A DNA stretch of 64,000 nucleotides from Massilia sp. erpn (GCF_024400215.1 NZ_CP053748.1:3534001-3598000); one strand, 5' to 3'; shown: positions 9,137 to 19,500, counted from the first letter of the stretch. Translations and numbers: made by a program. Notes: a model not told the origin generated them from the sequence alone.

Positions 9137-9159
9137 TTGTTATATGTAACAATACATAT
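9137..9159. promoter_or_regulatory. Overlapping AT-rich inverted repeats upstream of sdhC
   Basis: TTGTTA-TATG-TAACAA (9137-9152) overlaps ATATGTA-ACAA-TACATAT (9142-9159); both are perfect. They lie about 110 bp before the sdhC ATG in a GC-rich genome, which suggests a binding site or promoter core for the sdh operon. A factor cannot be named; the sequence differs from the mdh/gntR palindrome. Confidence 0.45.
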
Positions 9160-9265
9160 TGGTGGGGAGGACGAAAATCGGCGAAAATCGCGGTCTTACC
9201 GCAGTTTTACTTTCGCTGCCTCGTCGCAGTATCGAAATAATTAGCACTAAGCCATAGGGAGGTTA

Positions 9266-9691
9266 ATGATGTCTGAAGCCGTAAGGGAAGCACCAAAAAA
9301 AGAACGGCCTGAGTTCCGTAATATCCACGTTACGCAACTGTCGAACTACCGCTTGCCTTTAGCCGGAGTTGTATCCATCTTGCACCGCATTAGCGGTTTC
9401 CTGATGTTTGCCCTGCTGCCTGTTGTCCTGTATCTGCTCGAGCAGAGCATCCGATCGGAACTTTCCTTCGCTTACTTCCAGGGCATCGCCTCGCACTGGT
9501 TCGTCAAGCTGGTGATCCTGGCCCTGGTCTGGGCGTATATGCAGCACTTCTGCGCCGGCGTGCGCCACCTGATCATGGACACCCACGTCGGTCTGGACAA
9601 GGATTCGGCGCGCAAGAGCGCTGCCACCGTGCTGGCAATCAGCCTGACCCTGACCGCCCTGGTGGCCCTGAAATTGTTTGGAGTGTTCTAA
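9266..9691 (+). CDS. sdhC: Succinate dehydrogenase cytochrome b556 subunit
   Basis: 141 residues with three membrane spans. The N-terminal RPEFRNIHVTQLSNYRLPLAG and SILHRISGFLMFALLPV stretches (quinone-site and first-span signature) are typical of SdhC. The conserved His-containing segment CAGVRHLIMDTH provides the likely heme b ligand. It anchors the SDH complex and passes electrons to ubiquinone. GGGAGG lies just upstream; two adjacent ATG codons (9266, 9269) are possible starts. First gene of sdhCDAB-sdhE; it abuts sdhD directly. Confidence 0.96.
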   Translation: MMSEAVREAPKKERPEFRNIHVTQLSNYRLPLAGVVSILHRISGFLMFALLPVVLYLLEQSIRSELSFAYFQGIASHWFVKLVILALVWAYMQHFCAGVRHLIMDTHVGLDKDSARKSAATVLAISLTLTALVALKLFGVF

Positions 9692-10057
9692 ATGGCGAAT
9701 AATAATATCGGCCCAAAACGCCTGGTCGTCGGCGCCCATTACGGCCTGAAAGACTGGCTGGCGCAGCGCGTGACCGCGATTCTGATGGTGGTGTATACCG
9801 CCGTGCTGCTGTTCTCTTTCCTTTCCGGCAGCAACTTCACCTATGAAGGCTGGGCTGGCCTGTTCGCCCAGCAGTGGTTCAAGCTGTTCAGCGCCGTGAC
9901 GCTGTTCGGCCTGTTCTACCACGCCTGGGTTGGCATGCGTGACATCTGGATGGACTACGTTAAACCAGTCGGCGTCCGTCTGTTCCTGCAAATTGCCACC
10001 GTGCTGTGGTTGATCGCCTGCGCCGCCTGGTCGGTGCAGATTCTGTGGAGTGTGTAA
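9692..10057 (+). CDS. sdhD: Succinate dehydrogenase membrane anchor subunit
   Basis: 121 residues with three hydrophobic spans ([55 protein letters not shown]). The [17 protein letters not shown] motif is the SdhD signature, with the heme/quinone-proximal His and Asp-Tyr. It starts on the base after the sdhC stop, so the two are translationally coupled. It forms the quinone pocket with SdhC. Confidence 0.95.
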   Translation: MANNNIGPKRLVVGAHYGLKDWLAQRVTAILMVVYTAVLLFSFLSGSNFTYEGWAGLFAQQWFKLFSAVTLFGLFYHAWVGMRDIWMDYVKPVGVRLFLQIATVLWLIACAAWSVQILWSV

Positions 10058-10059
10058 TC

Positions 10060-11838
<1,779 letters not shown>

Positions 11839-11854
11839 GCAAGGGCCTTACAAC

Positions 11855-12565
11855 ATGGCACGTACTCTCAAATTCAAGATTTACCGCTACGATCCGGACA
11901 AGGATGCCAAGCCTTACATGCAAGACCTGACGGTCGAGCTGAAAGACACCGACAAGATGCTGCTCGACGCACTGCAGCGCATCAAGTCCGACGTGGACGA
12001 TTCGCTGGCCCTGCGCCGCTCCTGCCGCGAAGGCGTGTGCGGTTCGGACGCCATGAACATCAATGGCAAGAACGGTCTGGCCTGCACCACCAACCTGAAC
12101 GAGCTGAGCGAGCCGATCGTGCTGCGTCCGCTGCCAGGCCTGCCGGTGATCCGCGACCTGATCGTCGACATGACCCAGTTCTTCAAGCAGTACGACTCGA
12201 TCAAGCCGTTCCTGATCAACGAATCGATCCCGCCGGAGAAAGAGCGTCTGCAATCGCCGGAACAGCGCGAAGAGCTGGATGGCCTGTACGAGTGCATCCT
12301 GTGCGCCTGCTGCTCGACCTCCTGCCCGTCGTTCTGGTGGAATCCGGACAAGTTCGTCGGCCCGGCCGGCCTGCTGCAAGCCTACCGCTTCATCGTCGAC
12401 AGCCGCGACGAAGCCACCGGCGCGCGTCTGGACAACCTGGAAGACCCGTACCGCCTGTTCCGCTGCCACTCGATCATGAACTGCGTGGACGTTTGCCCGA
12501 AAGGCCTGAATCCGAACAAGGCCATCGGCAAGATCAAGGAATTGATGGTCCGCCGCGCGATCTGA
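11855..12565 (+). CDS. sdhB: Succinate dehydrogenase iron-sulfur subunit
   Basis: 236 residues. The [2Fe-2S] domain shows [19 protein letters not shown] followed by LAC (Cys57, Cys62, Cys77; Asp in the third position as in E. coli). The C-terminal domain carries [16 protein letters not shown] and [17 protein letters not shown] for the [4Fe-4S] and [3Fe-4S] clusters. It relays electrons from SdhA to the membrane quinone site. It follows sdhA after 16 bases. Confidence 0.98.
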   Translation: MARTLKFKIYRYDPDKDAKPYMQDLTVELKDTDKMLLDALQRIKSDVDDSLALRRSCREGVCGSDAMNINGKNGLACTTNLNELSEPIVLRPLPGLPVIRDLIVDMTQFFKQYDSIKPFLINESIPPEKERLQSPEQREELDGLYECILCACCSTSCPSFWWNPDKFVGPAGLLQAYRFIVDSRDEATGARLDNLEDPYRLFRCHSIMNCVDVCPKGLNPNKAIGKIKELMVRRAI

Positions 12566-12566
12566 T

Positions 12567-12848
12567 ATGAGCGAAACGAACAAACATGCGCATCAATCGG
12601 ACCCGGCAAACCGCGCGCGCCTGCGCTGGCGCTCGCGCCGCGGTCTGCTGGAAAACGACCTGATACTGACGCGTTTTCTCGATGCGCATGAACTGGAATT
12701 GACCGACGAGGAAGTGGACGCGCTTACGCGGCTCCTCGACTTGTCGGACAATGCGCTGATGGATCTGGTGCTGGCTCGCAGCGAGCCTGAAGGCGAGATC
12801 GATCTGCCGCATGTGCGCGCACTGCTGCAACGGTTACGCCAGGCGTAG
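12567..12848 (+). CDS. sdhE: FAD assembly factor SdhE
   Basis: 93 residues of the SdhE/YgfY family. The conserved RRGLLENDLILTRFL segment contains the RGxxE motif that contacts the SdhA flavin region. It promotes covalent flavinylation of SdhA. The 30-residue N-terminal tail (MSETNKHAHQSDPANRARLR) is longer than in E. coli. The ATG follows the sdhB stop after one base, placing it in the sdh operon with its client. Confidence 0.94.
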   Translation: MSETNKHAHQSDPANRARLRWRSRRGLLENDLILTRFLDAHELELTDEEVDALTRLLDLSDNALMDLVLARSEPEGEIDLPHVRALLQRLRQA

Positions 12849-12914
12849 AAATACGCGGCACCGGAAAGTTTGTGAGTTTTTTTTATTTCGCACCTCTCCA
12901 AGAAGGAAGAGTCC

Positions 12915-14216
12915 ATGAATATCTCTGAAAATAAAGCCACCCTGTCGTTCTCGGACGGCAGCCCATCGATTGAATTTCCGATCTACAAGGGCACCGTCGG
13001 CCCGGACGTCATCGACATCCGCAAGCTGTACGGCGGCACCGGTAAATTCACTTATGACCCTGGCTTCATGTCCACCGCGTCGTGCAATTCGTCGATCACC
13101 TACATCGACGGCGACAAGGGCGAGCTGCAATACCGCGGCTTCCCGATCGAGCAGCTGGCGGTGAATGCCGACTTCATGGAAACCTGCTACCTGCTGCTGA
13201 ACGGCGAACTGCCGAACGCAGTGGACAAGAAGAAGTTCGTGGAAACCGTCACCAAGCACACCATGGTGCACGAGCAGATGCAGTTCTTCTTCCGCGGCTT
13301 CCGCCGCGACGCGCACCCGATGTCCGTGCTGGTTGGCACCGTCGGCGCGCTGGCATCGTTCTACCACGACTCGCTGGACATCAATGACCCGCACCACCGC
13401 GAAGTGTCCGCGATCCGCCTGATCGCCAAGATGCCGACCCTGGTGGCGATGGCCTACAAATACTCGATCGGCCAGCCTTTCGTGTACCCACGCAACGACC
13501 TGTCCTACAGCGCCAACTTCATGCGCATGATGTTCGGCAATCCATGCGAAGAGTACAAGGTCAACGACGTGCTGGTGCGCGCGCTGGACCGCATCCTGAT
13601 CCTGCACGCGGATCATGAGCAGAACGCTTCCACCTCGACCGTGCGTCTGGCCGGCTCCTCGGGCGCCAACCCGTTCGCCTGTATCGCCGCCGGCATCGCC
13701 TGCCTGTGGGGCCCTGCCCACGGCGGCGCGAACGAAGCCGCCCTGACCATGCTGAAAGAAATCGGCTCGGTCGACAAGATCCCTGAGTTCATCGCCAAGG
13801 TCAAAGACAAGAACTCCGGCGTCAAGCTGATGGGCTTCGGTCACCGCGTGTACAAGAACTTCGACCCGCGCGCCAAGCTGATGCGCGAAACCTGCCACGA
13901 AGTGCTGAACGAACTGGGCCTGCAAGACGACCCGCTGTTCAAGCTGGCCATGGAACTGGAAAAGATTGCACTGAACGACGAATACTTCGTTTCGCGCAAA
14001 CTGTACCCGAACGTGGACTTCTACTCGGGCATCGTGCAGTCCGCGCTGGGCATCCCGGTCTCGCTGTTCACCGGCATCTTCGCCATGGCCCGTACCATCG
14101 GCTGGATCGCCCAGTGGAACGAAATGATCGCCGACCCAGAGCAGAAGATCGGCCGTCCGCGCCAGCTGTTCGTCGGCTCCGCCGTGCGCGACGTACCACC
14201 GCTGGCCAAGCGCTGA
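12915..14216 (+). CDS. gltA: Citrate synthase (type II, hexameric)
   Basis: 433 residues, as expected for the NADH-sensitive type. N-terminal beta domain [20 protein letters not shown]. Catalytic His segments are [12 protein letters not shown] (about residue 269) and [18 protein letters not shown]. The end is the family signature [20 protein letters not shown]. It condenses oxaloacetate and acetyl-CoA. AAGGAAGAG precedes the ATG. It follows sdhE by 66 bases and ends at a terminator, so it may be the last gene of the sdh operon. Confidence 0.98.
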   Translation: MNISENKATLSFSDGSPSIEFPIYKGTVGPDVIDIRKLYGGTGKFTYDPGFMSTASCNSSITYIDGDKGELQYRGFPIEQLAVNADFMETCYLLLNGELPNAVDKKKFVETVTKHTMVHEQMQFFFRGFRRDAHPMSVLVGTVGALASFYHDSLDINDPHHREVSAIRLIAKMPTLVAMAYKYSIGQPFVYPRNDLSYSANFMRMMFGNPCEEYKVNDVLVRALDRILILHADHEQNASTSTVRLAGSSGANPFACIAAGIACLWGPAHGGANEAALTMLKEIGSVDKIPEFIAKVKDKNSGVKLMGFGHRVYKNFDPRAKLMRETCHEVLNELGLQDDPLFKLAMELEKIALNDEYFVSRKLYPNVDFYSGIVQSALGIPVSLFTGIFAMARTIGWIAQWNEMIADPEQKIGRPRQLFVGSAVRDVPPLAKR

Positions 14217-14235
14217 TCCGCGCCTGCCGCCACTG

Positions 14236-14266
14236 AAAAGCGAGCCCTTGCGGCTCGCTTTTTTTA
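14236..14266 (+). terminator. Rho-independent terminator after gltA
   Basis: AGCGAGCC / GGCTCGCT stem with a short CTTGC loop, followed by seven T residues. It is 20 bases after the gltA stop. Confidence 0.92.
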
Positions 14267-14310
14267 TTTCGTGACGGCGTATGCTAATGTGAAGAGAGGA
14301 GGGCGGAATC

Positions 14311-14608
14311 ATGTCGGAAGCGGATGCACAGAGTTTATCGATACAGCTAGAGGCCTCTACTCATCAGCGCCTACTGGCCCTATCCCGCGAATGCGGGCTT
14401 GCAGGTAGTGGAACGCTATCTGGGATGGGTCGACAGCTTGTCGTCCCAGTACCGCGCAGCCGTTCAGGCCTGGCAGGAGTATCAGCGTTCTGGACTTCAT
14501 GTGAGTGAGGCTGAAGCCGATGCATGGCTGGCGCAGTTGGAGGCCGGCCACGATGCTGAGCTTCCGCCATGCCGGATTGTGGTGGAGCATGGCGTCATAA
14601 CGGCGTAA
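14311..14608 (+). pseudogene. Small gene split across two frames (probable frameshift); antitoxin-like C-terminus
   Basis: A strong ribosome site (GAGGAGGG) precedes the ATG at 14311, which opens a frame beginning MSEADAQSLSIQLEAS. That frame soon turns into an implausible tail and stops at 14508. The next frame, open from 14351 to 14608, reads naturally (LQVVERYLGWVDSL, AVQAWQEYQRSGLHVSEAEA, DAWLAQLEAGHDAELPPC). Its GLHV...EADAWLAQLEAG...PPC end resembles small CopG/antitoxin-type regulators of betaproteobacteria as I recall them. Joining the two needs a +1 shift somewhere between about 14351 and 14400. It could be a decayed gene, a sequencing error or, less likely, programmed frameshifting. 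No adjacent toxin gene is present. Confidence 0.45.
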
Positions 14609-14677
14609 CAATTTGTGCAATTAGGTGTATATTGGGCAACGTTGCAGCTTCCCATATACATCGATTGCGAGGCGTAC

Positions 14678-17600
14678 TTGACCATTCTGTCGAAACTTTC
14701 CCTGGCAGCGGCAGCGCTGCTGCCGCTGGCTTCCCAGGCACTCCCGAATACTTCCGATACCCGTTTGTTGACCGAACCGGCGGTGTCGGCCAGCCATATC
14801 GCCTTTATCTATGCGGGCGATGTTTGGCTCGCCAATCCCGATGGCAGCGGCGTGCGGCGCCTGACGTCCGACGTCGGCGAAAAATCCAATCCCGTGTTTT
14901 CGCCGGACGGCAGGCTGCTGGCCTATAGCGCCACGCTGGACGGCAATACCGATGTGTATGTGCTGCCCGTAAGCGGCGGCATGCCGCAGCGCCTGACCTG
15001 GCATCCAGGGCCGGATGTGGTGCAGTCCTTCACGCCGGACGGCAAGGCGGTGATGTTTACCTCGCCGCGCGCGGCCTTCAATAACCGTTACCGTAAGCTG
15101 TTTACCGTGCCCGTCACCGGCGGCGTGGAAGCGGAGCTGGAAATCCCGAACGCCTCGCGCGCGGCCTATTCGCCGGACGGCAAATCCATCGTCTACAACC
15201 CGACCTCGCCCGCCTTCCTGCAATGGAAGCGCTATCGCGGCGGCACCCATTCGGTGCTGTGGATCTTCAACCGCGCCAGCCAGGCGGTCGAGAAGATTCC
15301 GCAGCCGGCTGCGCGCGTCAACGACGTCGATCCGGTCTGGCTGGGCGATACGATTTACTTCCGCTCCGACCGCGACGGCGAATTCAATCTCTACGCCTAC
15401 GATACCAAGACCAAGGCGGTACGCGCCTTGACCCGCCACGCCGATTTCCCGGTGCTGAACGCGGCGGCGCAGGGCCGGCGCATCGTCTACGAGCAGGCCG
15501 GCTACCTGCATGCGCTCGATCTGGACGGCGGTGCGGCGCGCAAGCTGACCATCGGCGTGAGCAGCGATCTGGGCCTGTCGCGCCCGCGCTGGGTGCGCGG
15601 CGCGGCGTATATCCGCGACGCCTCGATCTCGCCCTCGGGCGCGCGCGTGGCCTTCGAATTCCGCGGCGATATTGTGACCCTGCCGGCCGACAAGGGCGAT
15701 GTGCGCCACCTGACGCAAAGCCCGGCCGTGCATGAGCGCAATCCGGCCTGGTCGCCCGATGGCCGCTCACTGGCTTACTTCTCGGACGAGTCGGGCGAGT
15801 ACGCGCTGCATGTGCAGCCGCAGGATGGCAAAGGCCCGGTGCGCAAGTTCAAGCTGAGCGGAGCCGGTTTCTACGAGCGCGCCAACTGGTCGCCGGACAG
15901 CAAGAAGATCGCCTTCATCGACAACGCCTGGAGCCTGTATGTGCTGGACCTGGCCACTGGGGTGCAAAAGAAGATCGCCACCGAGCCGATATACGGCGTG
16001 ACGAAATCGCTCAGCCCCGCCTGGGCGCCGGATTCGCGCTGGATCGCCTACACGCTCAATTCCCTCAGCTACACGCGCAGCGCCTACATCTACTCGCTGG
16101 AGCAGGATAAATCGTATGCCGTCACCGACGGCCTGTCCGACGTTGCCGATCCGGCCTTCGACCGCAGCGGAAAATACCTGTACTTCTTCGCTTCCACCAA
16201 TGCCGGCCCCACCAACAACTGGTTCTCGCTGCAGAACGAGGACAACCGTGCCACCAGCAGCATCTGGCTGGCCGTGCTGCGCCAGGATCTGCCTTCGCCG
16301 CTGGTGAAGGAGAGCGACGAAGAGAAGGGCGCCGCCGCCAAGCCGAAAGACGCCAAGGACGAGGCTTCCAGCGAAAAGAAAGAGAATGGCAAGGCGGACG
16401 AGAAGCCGGCCATCGATCCTGCCACCGGCCGCGACGATCCGAAAGTGAAGGTGGCGCCGGTGGCGCCGATGCGCATCGACTTCGACGGCATCTCCACCCG
16501 CATCATCGATTTGCCGGTGCCGGTCGCGCAACTGTCCAATCTGGAGACGGGTGCGGAAGGGCAGGTCTTCTTCATGCGCGAAAGCGAGGGCAAGAAATCG
16601 CTGCAACGCTTCGACCTGAAAGACCGCAAGACGGAAACCGTGGTGGCGGAACTGGACGGCTACGGCATCAGCGCCGACGGCAAGAAAGTCATCTATCGCC
16701 AGAAGGATAATTGGGCCACGGGATCGGCCACCGGCAAGATCCTGGCCGCCAGCGAAGGCAGGCTGCGTGTCGATGCGATCGAGGTGAAAGCCGATCCGCG
16801 CGCCGAGTGGAACCAGATCTACCGCGAAGCCTGGCGCATCAACCGCGACTACTTCTACGATCCGGGCATGCACGGCGTGAACTGGCGGCAGATGCACGAT
16901 AAATATGCCCAGTTCCTGCCCGATCTGGCTACGCGCTCGGACTTGAACCGCGTGATCCAGTGGCTGCACAGCGAACTCGGAGTCGGCCACCATCGCGGCG
17001 GCGGCGGCGACAGCTTCATCGACAGCAAGCCGGTACCGGGCGGACTGCTGGGCGCCGACTACGAGGTGGCGAACGGCCACTACCGCTTCAAGAAAATCTA
17101 CGGAGGCCTGAACTGGAATCCGACCCTGCGTTCGCCGCTGACCGAGCCGGGGCTGAATGTGAAGGTGGGCGAATACCTGCTGGCGGTGGATGGCAAGCCG
17201 CTGGCGCCGCCCACCAATCTATATGCACCGTTCGAAAACAGCGCCAACCGTACCATCGAAATCACGGTCGGCCCGAATGCCGACGGCAAGGGCGCGCGCA
17301 CCATCACCGTGGTACCGGTCGCCAGCGAGGATGCGCTACGCAACCGCGACTGGGTCGAGGGCAATATCCGCAAGGTGAATGCCGCCACCGGCGGACGCGT
17401 GGCGTATGTCTACGTGCCGAATACGACCACCCTGGGCCACACCTATTTCAAGCGCTACTTCTATCCACAGTCCTACAAGGACGGCGTGATCATCGACGAG
17501 CGCTTCAATGGCGGCGGCAGCCTGGCCGACTACTACATCGAGATCCTGCAAAAACAGGAAATCGCCTGGTGGACCATGCGCTACGGCGCCGATATGAAAT

Positions 17601-18007
17601 CCCCATCCGCCTCGATCCAGGGACCGCGCGCCATGCTGATCGACGAAACGGCCGGTTCCGGCGGCGACCTGCTGCCGTGGATGTTCCGCAAGAATAAGAT
17701 GGGGCCACTGATCGGCAAACGCACCTGGGGCGGGCTGGTCGGCATTCTCGGCTTCCCCGTCCTGCTCGACGGCGGCTTCATCACCGCGCCCAACCTGGCT
17801 TTCTGGACACGCGAAAACGGCTGGGGCGTGGAGAATGAAGGCGTGCCGCCCGATATCGAAGTCGAGCAGACGCCGGCCGACGTGATTGCCGGCCGCGACC
17901 CGCAGCTGGAAAAAGCGATTGAAGTGGTGCAGGCCGAGCTGGCCAAGAACCCGCCCAGCAAGCCGCCCCGTCCGGCGTTCCCGGACAAGAGCAAATTCAT
18001 CCCCTGA
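14678..18007 (+). CDS. Tricorn-type S41 family serine protease, exported
   Basis: About 1109 residues from a TTG start with GCGAGG upstream. This choice leaves a clean signal peptide (LTILSKLSLAAAALLPLASQALP, the first residue read as Met); a start 63 bases earlier would bury it. The N-terminal half has repeated beta-propeller PD40 motifs (NPVFSPDGRLLAYSA, AAYSPDGKSIVYNP, NPAWSPDGRSLAYFS, RANWSPDSKKIAFID). A Lys/Glu-rich linker follows, then the Tricorn core: REAWRINRDYFYDPGMHGV, a PDZ-like region, VIIDERFNGGGSLADYY, and a nucleophile segment DETAGSGGDLLPWMF with Ser near residue 994, then GKRTWGGLVG. Tricorn proteases degrade peptides; this one should act in the periplasm. It stands between terminators as a single gene. 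Confidence 0.9.
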   Translation: MTILSKLSLAAAALLPLASQALPNTSDTRLLTEPAVSASHIAFIYAGDVWLANPDGSGVRRLTSDVGEKSNPVFSPDGRLLAYSATLDGNTDVYVLPVSGGMPQRLTWHPGPDVVQSFTPDGKAVMFTSPRAAFNNRYRKLFTVPVTGGVEAELEIPNASRAAYSPDGKSIVYNPTSPAFLQWKRYRGGTHSVLWIFNRASQAVEKIPQPAARVNDVDPVWLGDTIYFRSDRDGEFNLYAYDTKTKAVRALTRHADFPVLNAAAQGRRIVYEQAGYLHALDLDGGAARKLTIGVSSDLGLSRPRWVRGAAYIRDASISPSGARVAFEFRGDIVTLPADKGDVRHLTQSPAVHERNPAWSPDGRSLAYFSDESGEYALHVQPQDGKGPVRKFKLSGAGFYERANWSPDSKKIAFIDNAWSLYVLDLATGVQKKIATEPIYGVTKSLSPAWAPDSRWIAYTLNSLSYTRSAYIYSLEQDKSYAVTDGLSDVADPAFDRSGKYLYFFASTNAGPTNNWFSLQNEDNRATSSIWLAVLRQDLPSPLVKESDEEKGAAAKPKDAKDEASSEKKENGKADEKPAIDPATGRDDPKVKVAPVAPMRIDFDGISTRIIDLPVPVAQLSNLETGAEGQVFFMRESEGKKSLQRFDLKDRKTETVVAELDGYGISADGKKVIYRQKDNWATGSATGKILAASEGRLRVDAIEVKADPRAEWNQIYREAWRINRDYFYDPGMHGVNWRQMHDKYAQFLPDLATRSDLNRVIQWLHSELGVGHHRGGGGDSFIDSKPVPGGLLGADYEVANGHYRFKKIYGGLNWNPTLRSPLTEPGLNVKVGEYLLAVDGKPLAPPTNLYAPFENSANRTIEITVGPNADGKGARTITVVPVASEDALRNRDWVEGNIRKVNAATGGRVAYVYVPNTTTLGHTYFKRYFYPQSYKDGVIIDERFNGGGSLADYYIEILQKQEIAWWTMRYGADMKSPSASIQGPRAMLIDETAGSGGDLLPWMFRKNKMGPLIGKRTWGGLVGILGFPVLLDGGFITAPNLAFWTRENGWGVENEGVPPDIEVEQTPADVIAGRDPQLEKAIEVVQAELAKNPPSKPPRPAFPDKSKFIP

Positions 18008-18012
18008 TGGAC

Positions 18013-18040
18013 AAAGCGCGCCCTGGTGGCGCGCTTTTTA
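18013..18040. terminator. Bidirectional terminator between convergent genes
   Basis: AAAGCGCGCC / GGCGCGCTTT stem with a short TGGT-type loop, with A and T runs outside the stem. It sits between the Tricorn-type gene and the convergent BlaI-like gene and can end both. Confidence 0.88.
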
Positions 18041-18050
18041 CTTGGGCTGA

Positions 18051-18434
18051 TTATTTGGGTGGTTCCTCGTCCAGCAGCGCTTGAATCTCGGCGCGCTCGC
18101 GGGCGCTCACATGGCCGCCGCGCAAGGCCGCCAGCACCAGCGCTTTGCCGGAGCCGGCGAAAGCCTTATTGATCAGATCCTTGAGCAAGCCGGTCTGAAT
18201 CGAATCCTGCTCCTGGACGGCGGAATAGACATGGGCGCGCTGGCTCTCATCGCGCGCCAGCAGCCCCTTCGTGTGCATCACCTGCAGCAGGCGCAGCACG
18301 GTCGCGTAATTGATCTCCGGCCGCGACTCCAGCGCCGCCTGATGCACCTGTTTCGCCGTCGCCGGTCCCAGCGCAAACAGCAAGCGCAGCATTTCCAGCT
18401 CAGACGGTGTAGGTTTTGGCAAAGAGGTCGACAT
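18051..18434 (-). CDS. BlaI/MecI/CopY family transcriptional repressor
   Basis: 127 residues from the ATG at 18434 (MSTSLPKPTPSELEMLRLLF). An ATG-less extension of 17 residues upstream crosses the operator and was rejected. The penicillinase-repressor winged helix is clear (PTPSELEMLRLLFALGPATA, NYATVLRLLQVMHTKGLL, YSAVQEQDSIQTGLLKDLI). Family members repress beta-lactamase or copper genes and are inactivated by a BlaR1/M56 sensor protease. No BlaR1/M56 gene is adjacent in this window, so its target and partner are unknown. The palindromes just upstream suggest autorepression. Confidence 0.85.
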   Translation of the reverse strand: MSTSLPKPTPSELEMLRLLFALGPATAKQVHQAALESRPEINYATVLRLLQVMHTKGLLARDESQRAHVYSAVQEQDSIQTGLLKDLINKAFAGSGKALVLAALRGGHVSARERAEIQALLDEEPPK

Positions 18435-18462
18435 AAGAGAATAGAAAAAAGCCCAGCTCCCA

Positions 18463-18494
18463 TCTAGAATAAAATATCTAGACAAAAATGTCTA
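18463..18494. promoter_or_regulatory. Probable BlaI-type operator (overlapping palindromes)
   Basis: TCTAGA-ATAAAATA-TCTAGA (18463-18482) overlaps TAGACA-AAAA-TGTCTA (18479-18494). The second resembles the TACA-TGTA dyads bound by BlaI/MecI repressors. Both lie 29-60 bp upstream of the repressor's ATG, where autoregulation would act. Confidence 0.55.
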
Positions 18495-18516
18495 CCGCCT
18501 TTGCGCTAAATCAAAC

Positions 18517-18612
18517 AATGTCCCACCCTGGTGTCAGGCACTGGAGGTAGACATTCTTTGATCCAGATCAGCAAATGTCCGACCTTCGTGCCTGACACCA
18601 GGGTGGGACATT
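18517..18612. repeat. Dispersed palindromic (REP/BIME-like) element, copy A
   Basis: A perfect 24-bp inverted repeat: left arm 18517-18540, right arm 18589-18612, with core CCACCCTGGTGTCAGGCA and its complement. The arms enclose 48 bp that hold a smaller degenerate inverted repeat of GACATT / AATGTC plus GATC-rich motifs. The same element, with few differences, recurs at 31938-32033. It lies between the minus-strand BlaI-like gene and the MBL-fold gene and carries no ORF. Such elements in this bacterial group are often linked to RAYT (REP-associated) transposases, none of which is in the window. Confidence 0.85.
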
Positions 18613-18633
18613 CGCTGATTTAGATCAAAGGGC

Positions 18634-19500
18634 TTACCACTTGATCTCGCCTTTGGCGACTTTGGCGCTGGTTTGCAGGGCGCCGTCGAGGCCGACCGTC
18701 GGGTAGGCTTTTTTCATGGCGGCGACCAGCTCGATGGAGTTGGCGGCTTTCGGGGTCTCGGCTTCGAAGCGGCGCAGGTAGTCGGCGGTGTAGGCGATGC
18801 TGTCGGGCGTGAAGCTGCTGCCGACGGCGAAGTGGCCAGGCACGACCGTCACCGGTTTGAGGGCGGCGATGCCGTCCAGGGCGGCCAGCCATTGCTTGCG
18901 CGATTCCACGGTCTGGGTGTCGGCGGTCCAGACGTGCAGACCCTTGAACAGGACCACGCCGCCGGCCACGGCTTTCAGCGAGGGAATCCAGACATAGGTG
19001 CGGTCTGGGGTAGCGCCGTCCAGGCCTTTGATCTGCAGGGTTTCGCCTTCGAGCTTGATGGTGTCGCCTTGCAGCGCTTCCGGCATGACGATGGCCTGCG
19101 GGGCGTTGGCGCCCAGGATCGGACCCCAGTAGGCAACCTTGGCCTTGGCTTTCTTTTCCATGGCGGCGATGGTGCCGGCGGTGGCGACGATCTTCGCTTC
19201 GGGGAAGGCGGCTTTGATCACGTCCAGGCCGAAGTAGAAGTCAGGGTCGCCGTGGCTGACATACACGGTGCTCAGCTTGCGGCCGCTGGCCTTGATCTTG
19301 TCGACCAGTTTCAGCGCTTCGCCGCGCGAGAATTGGGCGTCGATCAGCACGGCTTCCTTCTCGCCTTTGACCAGCACCGAGGCGACCGGGAAGATGGCGG
19401 CTTCGCCCGGGTTGAACACTTCCAGCTGCAGCGGGGCGGCGGCCGAGGCGGCGAGGGTGGTGGTGGCGAGGGCAGCGGCGGCCAGGGTTTGCTTGATCAT
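18634..19500 (-). CDS. Exported metallo-beta-lactamase-fold protein with a non-canonical metal motif
   Basis: 288 residues from the ATG at 19500, preceded by AAAGGAAA. Signal peptide MIKQTLAAAALATTTLAASAAA. The fold is recognisable from EAAIFPVASVLVKGEKEAVLIDAQ, then the metal loop, then KPVTVVPGHFAVG. The loop reads VSHGDPDFYFG (His83, Asp85, Asp87) where active hydrolases have HxHxDH, so two of the usual ligands are replaced. A subgroup of MBL-fold proteins shares this SHGDPD-Y/F-YFG pattern in my recollection. It is divergent from the LysR gene, which probably regulates it. The substrate is unknown. Confidence 0.8.
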   Translation of the reverse strand: MIKQTLAAAALATTTLAASAAAPLQLEVFNPGEAAIFPVASVLVKGEKEAVLIDAQFSRGEALKLVDKIKASGRKLSTVYVSHGDPDFYFGLDVIKAAFPEAKIVATAGTIAAMEKKAKAKVAYWGPILGANAPQAIVMPEALQGDTIKLEGETLQIKGLDGATPDRTYVWIPSLKAVAGGVVLFKGLHVWTADTQTVESRKQWLAALDGIAALKPVTVVPGHFAVGSSFTPDSIAYTADYLRRFEAETPKAANSIELVAAMKKAYPTVGLDGALQTSAKVAKGEIKW

